This document shows positions 9,034-17,985 of a stretch of DNA of 64,000 nucleotides, piece after piece (positions within the stretch are counted from its first letter, which is position 1; every line of letters begins with the position of its first letter). The position numbers were made by a program, and so were the translations under genes. This DNA comes from Saccharopolyspora gregorii (GTDB taxonomy: Bacteria > Actinomycetota > Actinomycetes > Mycobacteriales > Pseudonocardiaceae), in contig NZ_CP059556.1 of NCBI RefSeq assembly GCF_024734405.1, positions 2,790,001-2,854,000 on the forward strand, in the 5' to 3' direction. The notes beneath the pieces were generated by a model. It had not been told where the DNA came from and did no database searches. It saw nothing but the letters and a program-made list of their open reading frames with translations.

Positions 9034-10665
9034 GTGCGCGTCCTCGGCATCAACGCGGTCTTCCACGACCCGTCCGCCGCGCTCGTGGTGGACGGGGAAG
9101 TCGTGGCGGCGGCGGAGGAGGAGCGCTTCTCCCGCCGCAAGCACGGGAAGGAACCGGTGCCGTTCGCGGCCTGGGAACAGCCGGTGCGGGCCGCCGCCTG
9201 GTGCTTGCGGCACGCGGGCCTCGAACCCGGTGAGCTCGACGCGGTCGCGTGCTCCTACGACCCGTCGCTGGTCGACCGGGACGCGCCGGACACCTACCCG
9301 GCCTGGGAATGGCTGCGCACGACCTACGCCGAGCACGCGCCCCGGTTCCTCGCGACGGCGCTGCCCGGGCTGCCGCCCGAGCGGGTGCGGTTCGTGCCGC
9401 ACCACGTGGCGCACGCCGCGTCCGCCGGACTCGCCGCGCCGTGGCCGGACTGCGCGGTGCTCACCGTCGACGGCAGGGGCGAGAGCACGTCGATGCTCGC
9501 CGGGCACTACCGCGGCGGTCGGCTGGAAGTGCTGGCGCAGCAACGACTTCCGCACTCGCTCGGCCTGATGTACGAGGACCTGACCGAACACCTCGGGTTC
9601 CGCCGCTCCAGCGACGAGTACAAGGTGATGGCGCTGGCCGCCTACGCCGAACCCGAGTTCCTCCCCGAACTCACCGAGCGGATCCGTTGCGGCGGCGGAG
9701 GTTTCGAGGTCGACCCCGTCGACTGGAACCACTGGGCGCCGCGCCGCGCACCGGGGGCCGAACTGTCCGAAGTGCACGCGAAGCTCGCCGCCAGCGCGCA
9801 GGCCCGCGTCGAGGAGGTGCTGCTGGACCTGGCGAACTGGCTGGGGGAGCGGACCGGTGCCGACGCCCTCGCGCTCGCCGGCGGGGTGGCGCTGAACTGC
9901 GTGGCGAACACCCGGATCGCCGCCGACGGACCGTTCGAGCACGTGTGGGTGCAGCCCGCCGCCGGGGACGCGGGCACCGCGCTCGGCGCCGCGCTGCACG
10001 TCGCCGCCGAACGCGGACCGGTCGCGCCGATGGGCGGCGCCGACCTCGGCCGCGGCTTCACCGACGCCGAACTGCAGACCTGCCTGGAGGCGGCGCGGCT
10101 GCCGTACGAGAAGCCCGACGACGTCGGGGCCGAAGTCGCCGCCGCGGTGGCGCGCAACGAGGTCGTCGCCTGGTTCCAGGGGCGGTCGGAGTTCGGGCCG
10201 CGCGCGCTGGGCCACCGCTCGCTGCTGGCGCACCCGGGCCACGCGGACAACCTCGAACGGCTCAACGAGATCAAGGGGCGCGAGCAGTTCCGGCCGGTCG
10301 CCCCGATGGTCCGGGCCGAACGGGCCGGGGAGCTGTTCGCCCGCGGGCCGATCCCCAGCCCGCACATGCTGTTCGTGCACGACGTCGTCGAGCGCTGGCG
10401 GGATCGCATCCCGGCCGTGGTGCACGTGGACGGCACCGCGCGGATCCAGACCGTCGACGGCGACCGGGAACCGCTGCTCGCGCGGATGCTGAGCGCGTTC
10501 GAGGCCGAGACCGGGCTGCCGGTGGTGGTCAACACCAGCTTCAACACGGCGGGCCGCCCGATGGTGGACGGCCCGGTGGACGCGCTGGAGTGCTTCGGTT
10601 CCTCGCCGATCGACGTGCTCGCGCTCGGCCCGTTCGTGGTGCACCGCGGGAGGTGGGCGCGATGA
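9034..10665 (+). CDS. Carbamoyltransferase (NodU/CmcH/TobZ family)
   Basis: A 543-residue protein starting at GTG 9034 (GGAGG upstream) with MRVLGINAVFHDPSAALV. The Kae1-like N-terminal part has HHVAHAASAG and LTVDGRGESTSM. The middle has LAGGVALNCVANTRI and FQGRSEFGPRALGHRSLLA, and the C-terminal part PVVVNTSFN. These are the signatures of O-carbamoyltransferases, which transfer carbamoyl from carbamoyl phosphate via a carbamoyl-adenylate to a hydroxyl group. In this locus a sugar hydroxyl is the likely acceptor. Length is normal for the family. Its stop overlaps the next ATG, opening a long coupled operon. Confidence 0.93.
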   Translation: MRVLGINAVFHDPSAALVVDGEVVAAAEEERFSRRKHGKEPVPFAAWEQPVRAAAWCLRHAGLEPGELDAVACSYDPSLVDRDAPDTYPAWEWLRTTYAEHAPRFLATALPGLPPERVRFVPHHVAHAASAGLAAPWPDCAVLTVDGRGESTSMLAGHYRGGRLEVLAQQRLPHSLGLMYEDLTEHLGFRRSSDEYKVMALAAYAEPEFLPELTERIRCGGGGFEVDPVDWNHWAPRRAPGAELSEVHAKLAASAQARVEEVLLDLANWLGERTGADALALAGGVALNCVANTRIAADGPFEHVWVQPAAGDAGTALGAALHVAAERGPVAPMGGADLGRGFTDAELQTCLEAARLPYEKPDDVGAEVAAAVARNEVVAWFQGRSEFGPRALGHRSLLAHPGHADNLERLNEIKGREQFRPVAPMVRAERAGELFARGPIPSPHMLFVHDVVERWRDRIPAVVHVDGTARIQTVDGDREPLLARMLSAFEAETGLPVVVNTSFNTAGRPMVDGPVDALECFGSSPIDVLALGPFVVHRGRWAR

Positions 10666-12152
10666 GCGAGGCGGTGTACTCCGTGGTCGTCCCCACCGTG
10701 GGGCGGCCGAGCCTGCGCACCCTGCTGCACGCGTTGGAAGCCGCCGACGGCGTCCCACCGCGGGAGATCGTCGTCGTCGACGACCGCGCGAACCCCGCGC
10801 CACCGCTGGCGCAGGGCGTGGGTGCCACCCCGCTGCGGGTCGTCCGCACCGGCGGCCGGGGGCCGGCCGGGGCCCGCAACGCGGGATGGCGGGCGACCGG
10901 CACCGAATGGGTGGTGTTCCTGGACGACGACGTCGTGCCGGACGAGGACTGGAAGCGGCGGTTGCAGCACGACCTCGCCGCGCTGCCCCCGGAGGTCGCG
11001 GCCTCGCAGGCGCGCATCGAGGTCCCGCTCCCGCGGGACCGGCGGCCGACGGACTGGGAGCGCAACGTCGCGGGGCTCGCCGGGGCGTGGTGGATCACCG
11101 CGGACATGGCCTACCGCCGGGACGCGCTGGTGCGCTCCGGCGGATTCGACGAGGACTTCCCGCGCGCCTACCGGGAGGACGCCGATCTGGCGCTGCGGGT
11201 GCGCGCCACCGGCAGGCGGCTGGTCGCCGGGAGCCGCATCACCCGCCACCCGGTCCCGCCCGCCGGGTTCACCGCCAGCGTGCGGGCGCAGCGCGGCAAC
11301 GCCGACGACGTGCTGATGCGGCGCAAGCACGGGCGCGGCTGGCGCACCAGGATCGGTGAAGGACCCGGCAGGTTGCCCGCGCACCTGCTGACCACGGGCG
11401 CCGCGGTGCTGGCGCTGCTCACCGCCAAGCACCCGCTGCCGAGCCGCACCGCCGCCGCCGTCTGGGCGCTGGCGACCGCCGAGTTCGCGCTGCGGCGCAT
11501 CCTCCCCGGGCCGCGCACCGCGGCGGAGATCACCCGCATGGTGGTGACGAGCGCGCTGATCCCGCCGGTCGCGGTCCGGCACCGCGTCCGCGGCGAGCTG
11601 GCGCGGTCGCGTCCCCGGCGGAGCACGCCCGCCGCGGTGCTGTTCGACCGCGACGACACCCTCATCCGGGACGTGCCGTACAACGGCGAACCCGCGCTGG
11701 TCGAACCGGTGGCCGGGGCGGAGGCGGCGCTGCGGCGGCTGCGCGAGCGGGGGCTGCGGATCGGCGTGATCAGCAACCAGTCCGGCATCGCCCGGGGCCT
11801 GCTGGACGAGGCGCAGGTCGCCGCCGTCAACGACGCGGTGGAGCGGCGCCTCGGCCCGTTCGGCACCTGGCAGGTGTGCCCGCACGACGACGCGGCGCGC
11901 TGCGCCTGCCGCAAACCGGAGCCGGGCATGGTCGAAGAAGCCGCCGCGGCGATCGACGTGGCGCCCGCGGACTGCGTCGTCGTCGGTGACACGGGAGCCG
12001 ACGTGGAAGCGGCGCTCGCCGCCGGGGCCCGCGCCATCCTGGTGCCGACCGCGCGCACCCTGCCCGCCGAGATCCGCTCCGCCCACCGGCGCGCCGAGGT
12101 CGCCGCCACCCTCGGCGAGGCCGTGGACCGGCTCCTGGGGGCCGCGCGATGA
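10662..12152 (+). CDS. Fusion: GT2 glycosyltransferase + GmhB-type HAD phosphatase
   Basis: A 496-residue two-domain protein. Residues 1 to about 230 are a GT2 domain (SVVVPTVGRPSLRTLL, VVVDDRANP, ARNAGWRATG, VFLDDDVVPDEDW, REDADLALRVRATG). A linker with hydrophobic stretches follows. Residues about 325-496 are a HAD-IIIA domain with LFDRDDTLIRD as motif I, VISNQSGIARG as motif II and VVVGDTGADVEAAL as the acid motif. It also has the zinc knuckle CPHDDAARCACRKP typical of D,D-heptose-1,7-bisphosphate 7-phosphatase. It would remove the 7-phosphate in ADP-heptose synthesis and also transfer a sugar. ATGA overlaps occur at both ends. Confidence 0.88.
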   Translation: MSEAVYSVVVPTVGRPSLRTLLHALEAADGVPPREIVVVDDRANPAPPLAQGVGATPLRVVRTGGRGPAGARNAGWRATGTEWVVFLDDDVVPDEDWKRRLQHDLAALPPEVAASQARIEVPLPRDRRPTDWERNVAGLAGAWWITADMAYRRDALVRSGGFDEDFPRAYREDADLALRVRATGRRLVAGSRITRHPVPPAGFTASVRAQRGNADDVLMRRKHGRGWRTRIGEGPGRLPAHLLTTGAAVLALLTAKHPLPSRTAAAVWALATAEFALRRILPGPRTAAEITRMVVTSALIPPVAVRHRVRGELARSRPRRSTPAAVLFDRDDTLIRDVPYNGEPALVEPVAGAEAALRRLRERGLRIGVISNQSGIARGLLDEAQVAAVNDAVERRLGPFGTWQVCPHDDAARCACRKPEPGMVEEAAAAIDVAPADCVVVGDTGADVEAALAAGARAILVPTARTLPAEIRSAHRRAEVAATLGEAVDRLLGAAR

Positions 12153-13174
12153 GCGCCCCCGTCCTGCTCGTGCGCTCCGACAACGTCGGTGACGTGCTGC
12201 TGGCCGGACCCGCGGTGCGGGCCGTGGCCGCGCACGAACGGGAGGTCGTGCTGCTCGCCGGGCCGCGCGGCCGGGCCGGCGCCGAACTGCTGCCCGGCGT
12301 GGACCGGGTGGTCGAGTGGTGCGTCCCGTGGATCGACCCGGAGCCCGGCGCGGTCGACCCGGCGCAGGTGCGGCGGTTCGTCGAGCTGATCGGTTCCATC
12401 GGTCCGCGCGCCGCGCTCGTGTTCACCTCCTTCCACCAGTCGGCGCTGCCGCTGGCGCTGCTGCTGCGGATGGCGGGCGTCGGCTGGATCGGCGCGATCA
12501 GCGAGGACTACCCGGGTTCGCTGCTGGACCTGCGCCACCGCGTCGAGGGCGATCCGCCGGAGTCCGAGCGGGCCCTGTCGCTGGCGCGGGCCGCCGGGTA
12601 CGCGCCGCCGCCCGGCGACGACGGCGGGCTCGCGGTGCGGCGGCCGCTGCCAGACGTGTCCGGGCTGGTGGGCGAACCGGGCTACGTCGTGCTGCACCCC
12701 GGCGCGACCGCGCCCGCGCGGCAGTGGCCCACCGAGCACTGCGCCGCCGCCGTGCGCGCGCTGGCCGCCGCCGGGCACCGGGTCGTGGTGACCGGGGCGC
12801 CGCAGGAGAAGGCCCGCACCGCGCTGGTGGCGGGCGAGGACGGGCTGGACCTGGGCGGTCGCACCGACCTCGCCGGGCTGGGCGCGGTGCTGGACGGCGC
12901 CGACGTCGTCGTCGCGCCCAACACCGGGCCCGCGCACCTGGCGGCCGCGGTCGGCACGCCGGTGGTGTCCCTGTTCGCGCCCGTGGTGCCCGCCGAGCGC
13001 TGGGCGCCGCACGGGGTGCCGGTGGAGCTGCTCGGCGACCAGGGCGCGCCGTGCCGCGGCACCCGGGCCCGGGACTGCCCGGTGCCCGGGCACCCCTGCC
13101 TGTCCGGGGTCGGCCCCGACGAGGTGCTGCGGGCTGTGGAGCGGTTGCGGGGGGCGGTGCGGTGCGAATCCTGA
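12149..13174 (+). CDS. Glycosyltransferase family 9 (heptosyltransferase-like)
   Basis: A 341-residue GT-B protein: VLLVRSDNVGDVLLAGPAV at the N-terminus, VLHPGATAPARQWP mid-protein, and VAPNTGPAHLAAAVGTPVV followed by SLFAPVVPAERW near the C-terminus. These match the ADP-heptose:LPS heptosyltransferase family. A conserved acidic residue follows the N-terminal loop. In a cluster with GmhA, HldE and GmhB domains, an ADP-heptose donor is a sensible inference. It overlaps the fusion gene by four bases and the next gene by 13 bases. Confidence 0.88.
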   Translation: MSAPVLLVRSDNVGDVLLAGPAVRAVAAHEREVVLLAGPRGRAGAELLPGVDRVVEWCVPWIDPEPGAVDPAQVRRFVELIGSIGPRAALVFTSFHQSALPLALLLRMAGVGWIGAISEDYPGSLLDLRHRVEGDPPESERALSLARAAGYAPPPGDDGGLAVRRPLPDVSGLVGEPGYVVLHPGATAPARQWPTEHCAAAVRALAAAGHRVVVTGAPQEKARTALVAGEDGLDLGGRTDLAGLGAVLDGADVVVAPNTGPAHLAAAVGTPVVSLFAPVVPAERWAPHGVPVELLGDQGAPCRGTRARDCPVPGHPCLSGVGPDEVLRAVERLRGAVRCES

Positions 13175-14127
13175 TCTGGCACGTGCACGGCGCGTGGACC
13201 ACGTCGTTCGTGCAGGGCGACCACACCTACCTGGTGCCGGTGACGCCGCGGCGGGACGCCGACGGCCGCGGCCGCGCGCGGACCTACCGGTGGCCGGAGC
13301 GGGCCGTCGAGGTCGCCCCGGAGCAGCTGCGCACCGCCGAGGTCGACGTGGTGGTGCTGCAACGGCCCCGCGACCTGGAGCTCACCGAGCGGTGGCTCGG
13401 GCGCAAGCCCGGCGTGGACGTCCCGGCGGTGTACGTGGAGCACGACACCCCGCGCGGCGCCCCCGTCGACTCCGCGCACCCGGTGGCCGGGCGCGCGGAC
13501 ATCCCGCTCGTGCACGTCACCCACTTCAACTCGGTGTTCTGGAACAACGGCCGCGCACCCACCACCGTCATCGAGCACGGCGTCGTCGACCCCGGACCCC
13601 GCTACACCGGCGAGGAACCGCGGGCGGGCGTCGTCGTCAACGACCCGGTGCGGCGGGCCCGGATCACCGGGGCCGACCTGCTGCCGCGGTTCGCGGCGGC
13701 CGCACCGCTCGACGTGTTCGGCATGCGCGTCACCGAGCTCCCCGGACACCTGGGCCTGGACCCGGAGCGCGTGCGCGCGCACGAGGACCCGCCGCAGCGG
13801 GAGATGCACCGCGCGCTGGCCCGCCGCCGCCTCTACCTGCACCCGTACCGGTGGACGTCGCTCGGGCTGGCGCTGGTCGAAGCGATGCACCTCGGCATGC
13901 CGGTCGTCGCGCTGGCCACCACCGAGGCGGTCGAGGCGGTCCCGGCCGACGCCGGGGTGCTGTCCACCGATCCGGGGGCGCTCGTGGTCGCGGTGCGGGC
14001 GTTGCTCGCGGACGCGGACCTGGCGCGCGAGATGGGCGGGGCCGCCCGCCGCGCGGCGCTCCGCCGCTACCCGCTCAGCCGGTTCCTGGCCGACTGGGAC
14101 GTGCTCCTCAAGGAGGTGACGGCATGA
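13162..14127 (+). CDS. GT4-like glycosyltransferase
   Basis: A 321-residue GT-B type protein starting at GTG 13162 (MRILIWHVHG), 13 bases inside the previous gene. Motifs include VYVEHDTPRG, VTHFNSVFWNN, TTVIEHGVVDP and the donor-binding region WTSLGLALVEAMHLGMPVV with the E-x7-E-like pattern. The open frame extends far upstream inside the GT9 gene, but homology starts here. Family 4 enzymes are retaining transferases using nucleotide sugars. Donor and acceptor are unknown. Confidence 0.82.
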   Translation: MRILIWHVHGAWTTSFVQGDHTYLVPVTPRRDADGRGRARTYRWPERAVEVAPEQLRTAEVDVVVLQRPRDLELTERWLGRKPGVDVPAVYVEHDTPRGAPVDSAHPVAGRADIPLVHVTHFNSVFWNNGRAPTTVIEHGVVDPGPRYTGEEPRAGVVVNDPVRRARITGADLLPRFAAAAPLDVFGMRVTELPGHLGLDPERVRAHEDPPQREMHRALARRRLYLHPYRWTSLGLALVEAMHLGMPVVALATTEAVEAVPADAGVLSTDPGALVVAVRALLADADLAREMGGAARRAALRRYPLSRFLADWDVLLKEVTA

Positions 14128-15341
14128 GGTTCGACCTGGTCTCCGAGCACGCGAGCCCGCTGGCCGCGCTCGGCGGCGCCGACGCGGGCGGGCAGAACGT
14201 GCAGGTGGCGGCGCTCGCCGCGGAACTGGGGCGCCGCGGCCACGAGGTCGTGGTGCACACCAGGCGGGACTCCCCGGAGCTGCCGCCGAACGTGCGCGCC
14301 GCCGCCGGGGTGACCGTCGCGCACGTGGACGCCGGCCCGCCCCGCCCGCTGCCGAAGGACGAACTCCTGCCGCACATGGCCGAGTTCGGCGACCGTCTCG
14401 CCGCCCGCTGGGCGGTGCGGCCACCGGACCTGGTGCACGCGCACTTCTGGATGAGCGGGGTGGCGGCGCACCGCGGTGCCGCCGGGCTCGACGTCCCGGT
14501 GCTGCAGACCTTCCACGCGCTGGGCCGGGTCAAGCGCGCCCACCAGGGTGCCGAGGACACCAGCCCCCCGGAGCGGGAGGCCGTCGAGGCCCGGCTCGCC
14601 CGGGACGCGGACCTGGTGCTGGCGACCTGCTCGGACGAGGTCCGCGAGCTGGTGGCGATGGGCGCACCGCGGCACCGCCTGCGGGTGGTGCCCTGCGGCA
14701 TCGACCTGGACGTGTTCGCCCCCGGCCCGCGGCCGGAGCGCGGCGGACGCCCCCGCGTCCTCAGCATCGGCCGCCTGGTGGAGCGCAAGGGCGTGGACAC
14801 CGCGATCCGCGCGCTCGCCGAGATCCCCGACGCCGAGCTCGTCGTCGTCGGCGGGCCGGGCGCCGCCGAGTGGGACGCCGACCCGGAGGTGGCGCGGCTG
14901 CGCGACGTCGCCGCGCGGCACGGGGTGCGCGACCGGGTCCGCTTCGCCGGTCAGGTGCCGCACGACGAGACGCCGGACTGGTACCGCTCGGCGGACGTGG
15001 TGGTGAGCGTCCCCTGGTACGAGCCGTTCGGGACGGTGCCGCTGGAGGCGATGGCCTGCGGCACGCCGATCGTGGTCACCTCGGTCGGCGGGCACCTGGA
15101 CACCGTGGTGCAGGACGGCACCGGCCTGTTCGTCCCACCGCGCGACCACCACGGGCTGGCGCGCGAGCTGCGGTCCCTGCTCGCCGACCGGGGTCGCCGG
15201 GACCGGCTCGGCGCGGCCGGTGCGGCGCGGGTCCGGGAACGCTACGGCTGGGCGGGCCTCGCCGACGAGGTGGAGACCGCCTATCGGGGAGCGGTGCGCC
15301 GCCGGACGCCGCTGCCCGCGCGGACGGGAGGCGCGCGATGA
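14124..15341 (+). CDS. Glycosyltransferase family 4 (MshA/sucrose-phosphate-synthase-like)
   Basis: A 405-residue GT4 protein. The N-terminus carries GGADAGGQNVQVAALA, typical of the MshA/sucrose-phosphate-synthase branch. Later come VHAHFWMSG, VVPCGIDLDVF, VLSIGRLVERKGVDTAI and PWYEPFGTVPLEAMACGTPIV (the E-x7-E site). ATG 14124 overlaps the previous stop, with GGAGG ahead. The lack of mycothiol genes next to it and its place inside a glycan operon argue for a glycan transferase, not the mycothiol enzyme itself. Confidence 0.88.
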   Translation: MRFDLVSEHASPLAALGGADAGGQNVQVAALAAELGRRGHEVVVHTRRDSPELPPNVRAAAGVTVAHVDAGPPRPLPKDELLPHMAEFGDRLAARWAVRPPDLVHAHFWMSGVAAHRGAAGLDVPVLQTFHALGRVKRAHQGAEDTSPPEREAVEARLARDADLVLATCSDEVRELVAMGAPRHRLRVVPCGIDLDVFAPGPRPERGGRPRVLSIGRLVERKGVDTAIRALAEIPDAELVVVGGPGAAEWDADPEVARLRDVAARHGVRDRVRFAGQVPHDETPDWYRSADVVVSVPWYEPFGTVPLEAMACGTPIVVTSVGGHLDTVVQDGTGLFVPPRDHHGLARELRSLLADRGRRDRLGAAGAARVRERYGWAGLADEVETAYRGAVRRRTPLPARTGGAR

Positions 15342-15913
15342 TCGAACGGCACTTCGCGGACCTGGCCGACGCCGCTGCGCGCACCAGCGCCTCGGCGGCC
15401 ACGATCGAGCAGTGGGGGCGGCGGCTCGCCGACGTCCTCGGCTCCGGCGGCAGGCTGCTCGCCTGCGGGAACGGGGGCAGCGCCGCCGAGGCCCAGCACC
15501 TCACCGGCGAGTTCGTGGGCCGGTTCCTGCACGACCGCAGGCCGTACTCGGCGATCTCGCTGCACGCCGAGACCTCCGCGCTCACCGCCGTGCTCAACGA
15601 CTACGGCGAGCAGGAGATGTTCGCCCGCGGGGTCCGGGCGCACGGCCGCCGCGGTGACGTGCTCATCGCGCTGTCCACCAGCGGCCGCAGCCAGAACGTG
15701 CTGGCCGCGGTCAAGAGCGCGCACGAGATCGGCATGACCACCTGGGCGTTGACCGGGCCCGCGCCGAACACGCTCGCCGCGATCTGCGACGGGGCCGTGG
15801 CGGTGGAGTCGCCGAGCACCGCCACCGTGCAGGAGCTGCACCTGGCCCTGGTCCACGCGCTGTGCTCGGTGTTCGACGAGGTGACCGGGGTGACCGCGGG
15901 AGGAGGGCGTTGA
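15338..15913 (+). CDS. gmhA: Sedoheptulose-7-phosphate isomerase (GmhA-like SIS protein)
   Basis: A 191-residue single SIS-domain protein with LLACGNGGSAAEAQHLTGEFVGRF, the phosphosugar-binding LIALSTSGRSQNVLAA, and a TVQELHLALVHALC helix with the catalytic-type Glu and His. Length and motifs match phosphoheptose isomerase, which turns sedoheptulose 7-phosphate into D-glycero-D-manno-heptose 7-phosphate. It overlaps the GT4 gene by ATGA and is followed by the HldE-like gene, which supplies the next steps. Confidence 0.92.
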   Translation: MIERHFADLADAAARTSASAATIEQWGRRLADVLGSGGRLLACGNGGSAAEAQHLTGEFVGRFLHDRRPYSAISLHAETSALTAVLNDYGEQEMFARGVRAHGRRGDVLIALSTSGRSQNVLAAVKSAHEIGMTTWALTGPAPNTLAAICDGAVAVESPSTATVQELHLALVHALCSVFDEVTGVTAGGGR

Positions 15914-15915
15914 CC

Positions 15916-17277
15916 GTGCGGCGAGGACCTCTGGTGGTGGTCGGCGACGTGCTGCTGGACGTCGACGTGCACGGCAGCGCTCGGCGCACCTGCCCGGACG
16001 CGTCCGCGCCGGTCGTCGACGTGGCGAGCCGCGAGCGGCGTCCGGGCGGTGCCGGGCTGGCGGCCTCGATCGCCGCCCGCGCGAACGCGGAGGTCGTGCT
16101 GGTCACCGGCGTCGGCGGGCAGGCGGGTGCGGACGTGGTGCGGCTGCTGGGGGACCGGGTGCGGCTGGCCGGTCTGCCGTTCTCCGGGGAGACCCCGGGC
16201 AAGACCCGCATCCGCTCCGGCGGGCGGACGTTGCTGCGCGCCGATTCCGGCGACGGGCGGGTCCTGGACGGGCCGCTGGACCCGGAGCTGCCGGGGCTGC
16301 TCCGCTCCGCGGGCGCGGTGCTGGTCTCCGACTACGGGCGCGGTGCCACCGCGAACCCGTTCCTGCGGCGGGCGCTGCGGCAGCTGCCCGCGGACGTCCC
16401 GCTGGTGTGGGACCCGCACCCGCGCGGTGGCGTGCCGGTCGGCCGCGCCGACCTCGTCGTACCGGACCTTGCCGAGGCCGTCGCGTTCACCGGCGGGTCC
16501 GATGTGGACGATCCCGCGCTGCTCGCCCGCGCCCTGCTGCGGCGGTGGGGGTGCGGCGGGGTCGCGGTCACGCTCGGCGCCGCCGGAGCGGTGGTGGTGC
16601 CGCAGGCGGTCACCGGCCGGATCCCGGTGCAGCCGGCCCCGCCCGGCGCGGACGCGTGCGGCTCGGGGGACTGCTTCGCGGTGATCACCGCGCTCGCCCT
16701 CGCCGACGGGGCCGATCCGGTGGAGGCGGTGACCGAGGGGGTGCGGCGGGCCGGCCGGTTCGTCGCCTCCGGCGGTGCCGCGCAGCTGTCGGAACCGGAA
16801 CCGCGTCCCGGCAACGGCGGCACCGGCACCGCGTTCGAGGTGGCGGAGCGGGTGCGGCGCGACGGCGGGCGGCTCGTCGTCACCGGCGGCTGCTTCGACC
16901 TGCTGCACCCGGGGCACGTGCGGCTGCTGGAACGCGCGCGGGAGCTCGGCGACGCGCTGGTGGTCTGCCTCAACTCGGACGACTCGGTGCGGCGGATCAA
17001 AGGGGCGCACCGCCCGCTGGTCGGCCACGCCGACCGCAAACGGCTGCTGGAGGCGCTCGAATCGGTCACCGCGGTCGTCGTGTTCGACGAGAGCTCGCCG
17101 TGCGCGCTGCTGGAACGGCTGCGGCCCGACGTGTGGGTCAAGGGCGACGACTACGACGTGGCGACGCTGCCCGAAGCCGAGGTGGTGCACCGCCACGGCG
17201 GGCGCACGGTCCTGGTGCCGCAGATCGCCGGGTATTCGACGAGCCGGCTGCTGACCTCGCTGCGGTCGGCCGGGTGA
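15916..17277 (+). CDS. hldE: Bifunctional heptose 7-phosphate kinase / heptose 1-phosphate adenylyltransferase
   Basis: A 453-residue HldE-type fusion. Residues 1 to about 300 form a PfkB-like kinase (VVGDVLLDVDVHG, RRPGGAGLAASIAA, and the catalytic GADACGSGDCFAV in place of the more common GAGDTF). Residues from about 318 form a nucleotidyltransferase with VTGGCFDLLHPGHVRLL, LNSDDSVRRIKG and the late GYSTSRLL. The enzyme phosphorylates heptose 7-phosphate at C1 and, after 7-dephosphorylation, makes ADP-heptose. GTG 15916 is preferred because AGGAGGG lies eight bases before it. A TTG at 15910 overlaps the previous stop but is too close to that site. Confidence 0.9.
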   Translation: MRRGPLVVVGDVLLDVDVHGSARRTCPDASAPVVDVASRERRPGGAGLAASIAARANAEVVLVTGVGGQAGADVVRLLGDRVRLAGLPFSGETPGKTRIRSGGRTLLRADSGDGRVLDGPLDPELPGLLRSAGAVLVSDYGRGATANPFLRRALRQLPADVPLVWDPHPRGGVPVGRADLVVPDLAEAVAFTGGSDVDDPALLARALLRRWGCGGVAVTLGAAGAVVVPQAVTGRIPVQPAPPGADACGSGDCFAVITALALADGADPVEAVTEGVRRAGRFVASGGAAQLSEPEPRPGNGGTGTAFEVAERVRRDGGRLVVTGGCFDLLHPGHVRLLERARELGDALVVCLNSDDSVRRIKGAHRPLVGHADRKRLLEALESVTAVVVFDESSPCALLERLRPDVWVKGDDYDVATLPEAEVVHRHGGRTVLVPQIAGYSTSRLLTSLRSAG

Positions 17278-17295
17278 ACGACGGGAGGAGTATCG

Positions 17296-17985
17296 ATGGA
17301 ACCGGTGGGGAACGTGCTCATCACCGGTGGGGCGTCCGGCTTGGGCGCCGCCACCGCGCAGGAGGTCCGCGACCAGGGCGGCACGCCGCTCGTGCTCGAC
17401 CGCGTCGAGCCGGAGCTGGACGTCCCGCACGTCCGGGCCGACCTCGCCGACCGGGCGGCGACCGAGCGGGCCGTGCACCGGCTGGTGGAACTCGCCGGGG
17501 GCCGCCTGGACGGGGTGTTCACCGCCGCGGGCATCGACTCGTGCGGCGCGCTGGACGCGGTGCCCGCCGCGGAGTGGGAGCGCGTCGTCCAGGTCAACCT
17601 GCTGGGCACGGTCGCGGTGGTGCGCTGCGCGCTGCCGCACCTGAAGGAGAGCGCGGGCCGGGTGGTCACCTGCTCGTCGACGCTCGGGCTCAAGGCGGTG
17701 CCGGACGCGACGGCGTACTGCGCCTCGAAGTTCGGCGTTCTCGGGTTCTCGCGGGCGTTGGCCGCGGAGACCGCGGGCGCGGTCGGGGTCACCACGCTGG
17801 TGCCGGGCGGGATGCACACCTCGTTCTTCGACGGACGCGACGAGCAGTACAAGCCGCCGCCGGACGCGAAGCTTAACCGGCCGGAGGACGTGGCCCGCAC
17901 CGTGCTGTTCGCGCTGCGCCAACCGGCCGGCTGCGAGGTGCGGGAGCTGGTGGTGTGCTCCTCGGAGGAGGGCTCGTGGCCGTGA
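17296..17985 (+). CDS. Short-chain dehydrogenase/reductase
   Basis: A 229-residue classical SDR: LITGGASGLGAATAQ (cofactor loop), FTAAGIDSCG, CSSTLGLKAVPDATAYCASKFGV split across the serine and YxxxK residues, and LVPGGMHTSFF. It is too short and of the wrong type to be the HldD 6-epimerase of LPS heptose synthesis. It might oxidise or reduce a sugar or sugar nucleotide. ATG 17296 follows GGGAGGAG, and it shares the operon direction with hldE 18 bases upstream. Confidence 0.88.
   Translation: MEPVGNVLITGGASGLGAATAQEVRDQGGTPLVLDRVEPELDVPHVRADLADRAATERAVHRLVELAGGRLDGVFTAAGIDSCGALDAVPAAEWERVVQVNLLGTVAVVRCALPHLKESAGRVVTCSSTLGLKAVPDATAYCASKFGVLGFSRALAAETAGAVGVTTLVPGGMHTSFFDGRDEQYKPPPDAKLNRPEDVARTVLFALRQPAGCEVRELVVCSSEEGSWP

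Noticed and set aside
14124-15341. Assignment of the GT4 as mycothiol enzyme MshA
   Set aside because: The GGQN motif is shared by several GT4 branches, and the gene is embedded in a glycan operon with no mycothiol genes.
15910-15915. TTG start for the HldE gene overlapping the gmhA stop
   Set aside because: The ribosome site AGGAGGG ends only two or three bases before it; GTG 15916 has proper spacing.
17296-17985. Assignment of the SDR as HldD heptose epimerase
   Set aside because: It is a classical short SDR with a TAYCASK active site; HldD is an extended SDR of about 310 residues.
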